Source: Pseudomonadota bacterium | GTDB lineage: Bacteria; Pseudomonadota; Alphaproteobacteria; Azospirillales; Azospirillaceae | Reading direction: 5' to 3' | DNA length: 7,774 bases | Assembly (NCBI GenBank): GCA_023412175.1 | Contig: JAEYOB010000081.1 | Location: 1 to 7,774 of the forward strand | Shown here: piece by piece, positions 6,228 to 7,774 of the stretch | How the letters are laid out: each line of letters opens with the position of its first letter | Position numbering within the stretch: position 1 is the stretch's first letter | Translations under genes and position numbers: made by a program | The notes under the pieces: model-generated | The model's database searches: none | The model's input: only the letters and a program-made list of their open reading frames with translations | Told to the model about the DNA's origin: nothing

Positions 6228-6233
6228 GGAGGA
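6228..6233 (+). promoter_or_regulatory. Strong but distant ribosome binding site of dld
   Basis: GGAGGA is a near-perfect Shine-Dalgarno sequence but lies 11 bases before the ATG at 6245, longer than the usual 5-9. No closer in-frame ATG, GTG or TTG start is seen, and the protein family supports this N-terminus. Confidence 0.55.
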
Positions 6234-6244
6234 ACCCAAGACCG

Positions 6245-7774
<1,530 letters not shown>

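Overview
The window is high in G+C, and nearly every codon ends in G or C. Its gene content (an orphan HisKA_2-type kinase, LldR-like FCD regulators, a LldP/GlcA lactate permease and a two-domain-type D-lactate dehydrogenase) suggests a chromosomal or megaplasmid region of a high-GC proteobacterium. An Azospirillum-like alphaproteobacterium is my best guess. That assignment is inference from composition and gene style; no taxonomic marker is present.

Left part (1-2225): the 5' end of a leftward gene for an exported protein runs off the left edge. After a 300-base gap comes a small soluble histidine kinase (436-1122, +). It converges, with only 4 bases between stop codons, on a leftward gene for an acidic protein of unknown function (1127-2125, -).

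Right part (2226-7774): this is a lactate (or 2-hydroxy acid) utilisation locus built from two similar modules. Each module has a leftward GntR/FCD regulator divergent from a rightward structural gene: regulator 1 with the lactate permease (lldP), and regulator 2 with an FAD-linked D-lactate dehydrogenase (dld, cut by the right edge). The two regulators are both 264 residues, align without gaps at about 73% identity (hand count), and have nearly identical DNA-binding domains. A strong hairpin terminator with a GCAA loop separates lldP from the convergent regulator 2.

The two divergent intergenic regions share signals. An 18-base operator-like motif, TGGTCArTTnnTTTkACC, occurs in both at 14 of 18 identical bases. 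Both structural genes also have a TTGC..-N17-TATCCG promoter candidate. The motif lies just downstream of the predicted lldP start site. In the dld module it lies between the two divergent promoters, covering the -35 of the regulator. The lldP region also carries a near-palindromic LldR-type site about 150 bases further upstream, and three CTGACC repeats spaced 31-32 bases. The simplest reading is that both regulators sense lactate (or a related acid) and cross-regulate uptake and oxidation. No L-lactate dehydrogenase gene is present in the window.
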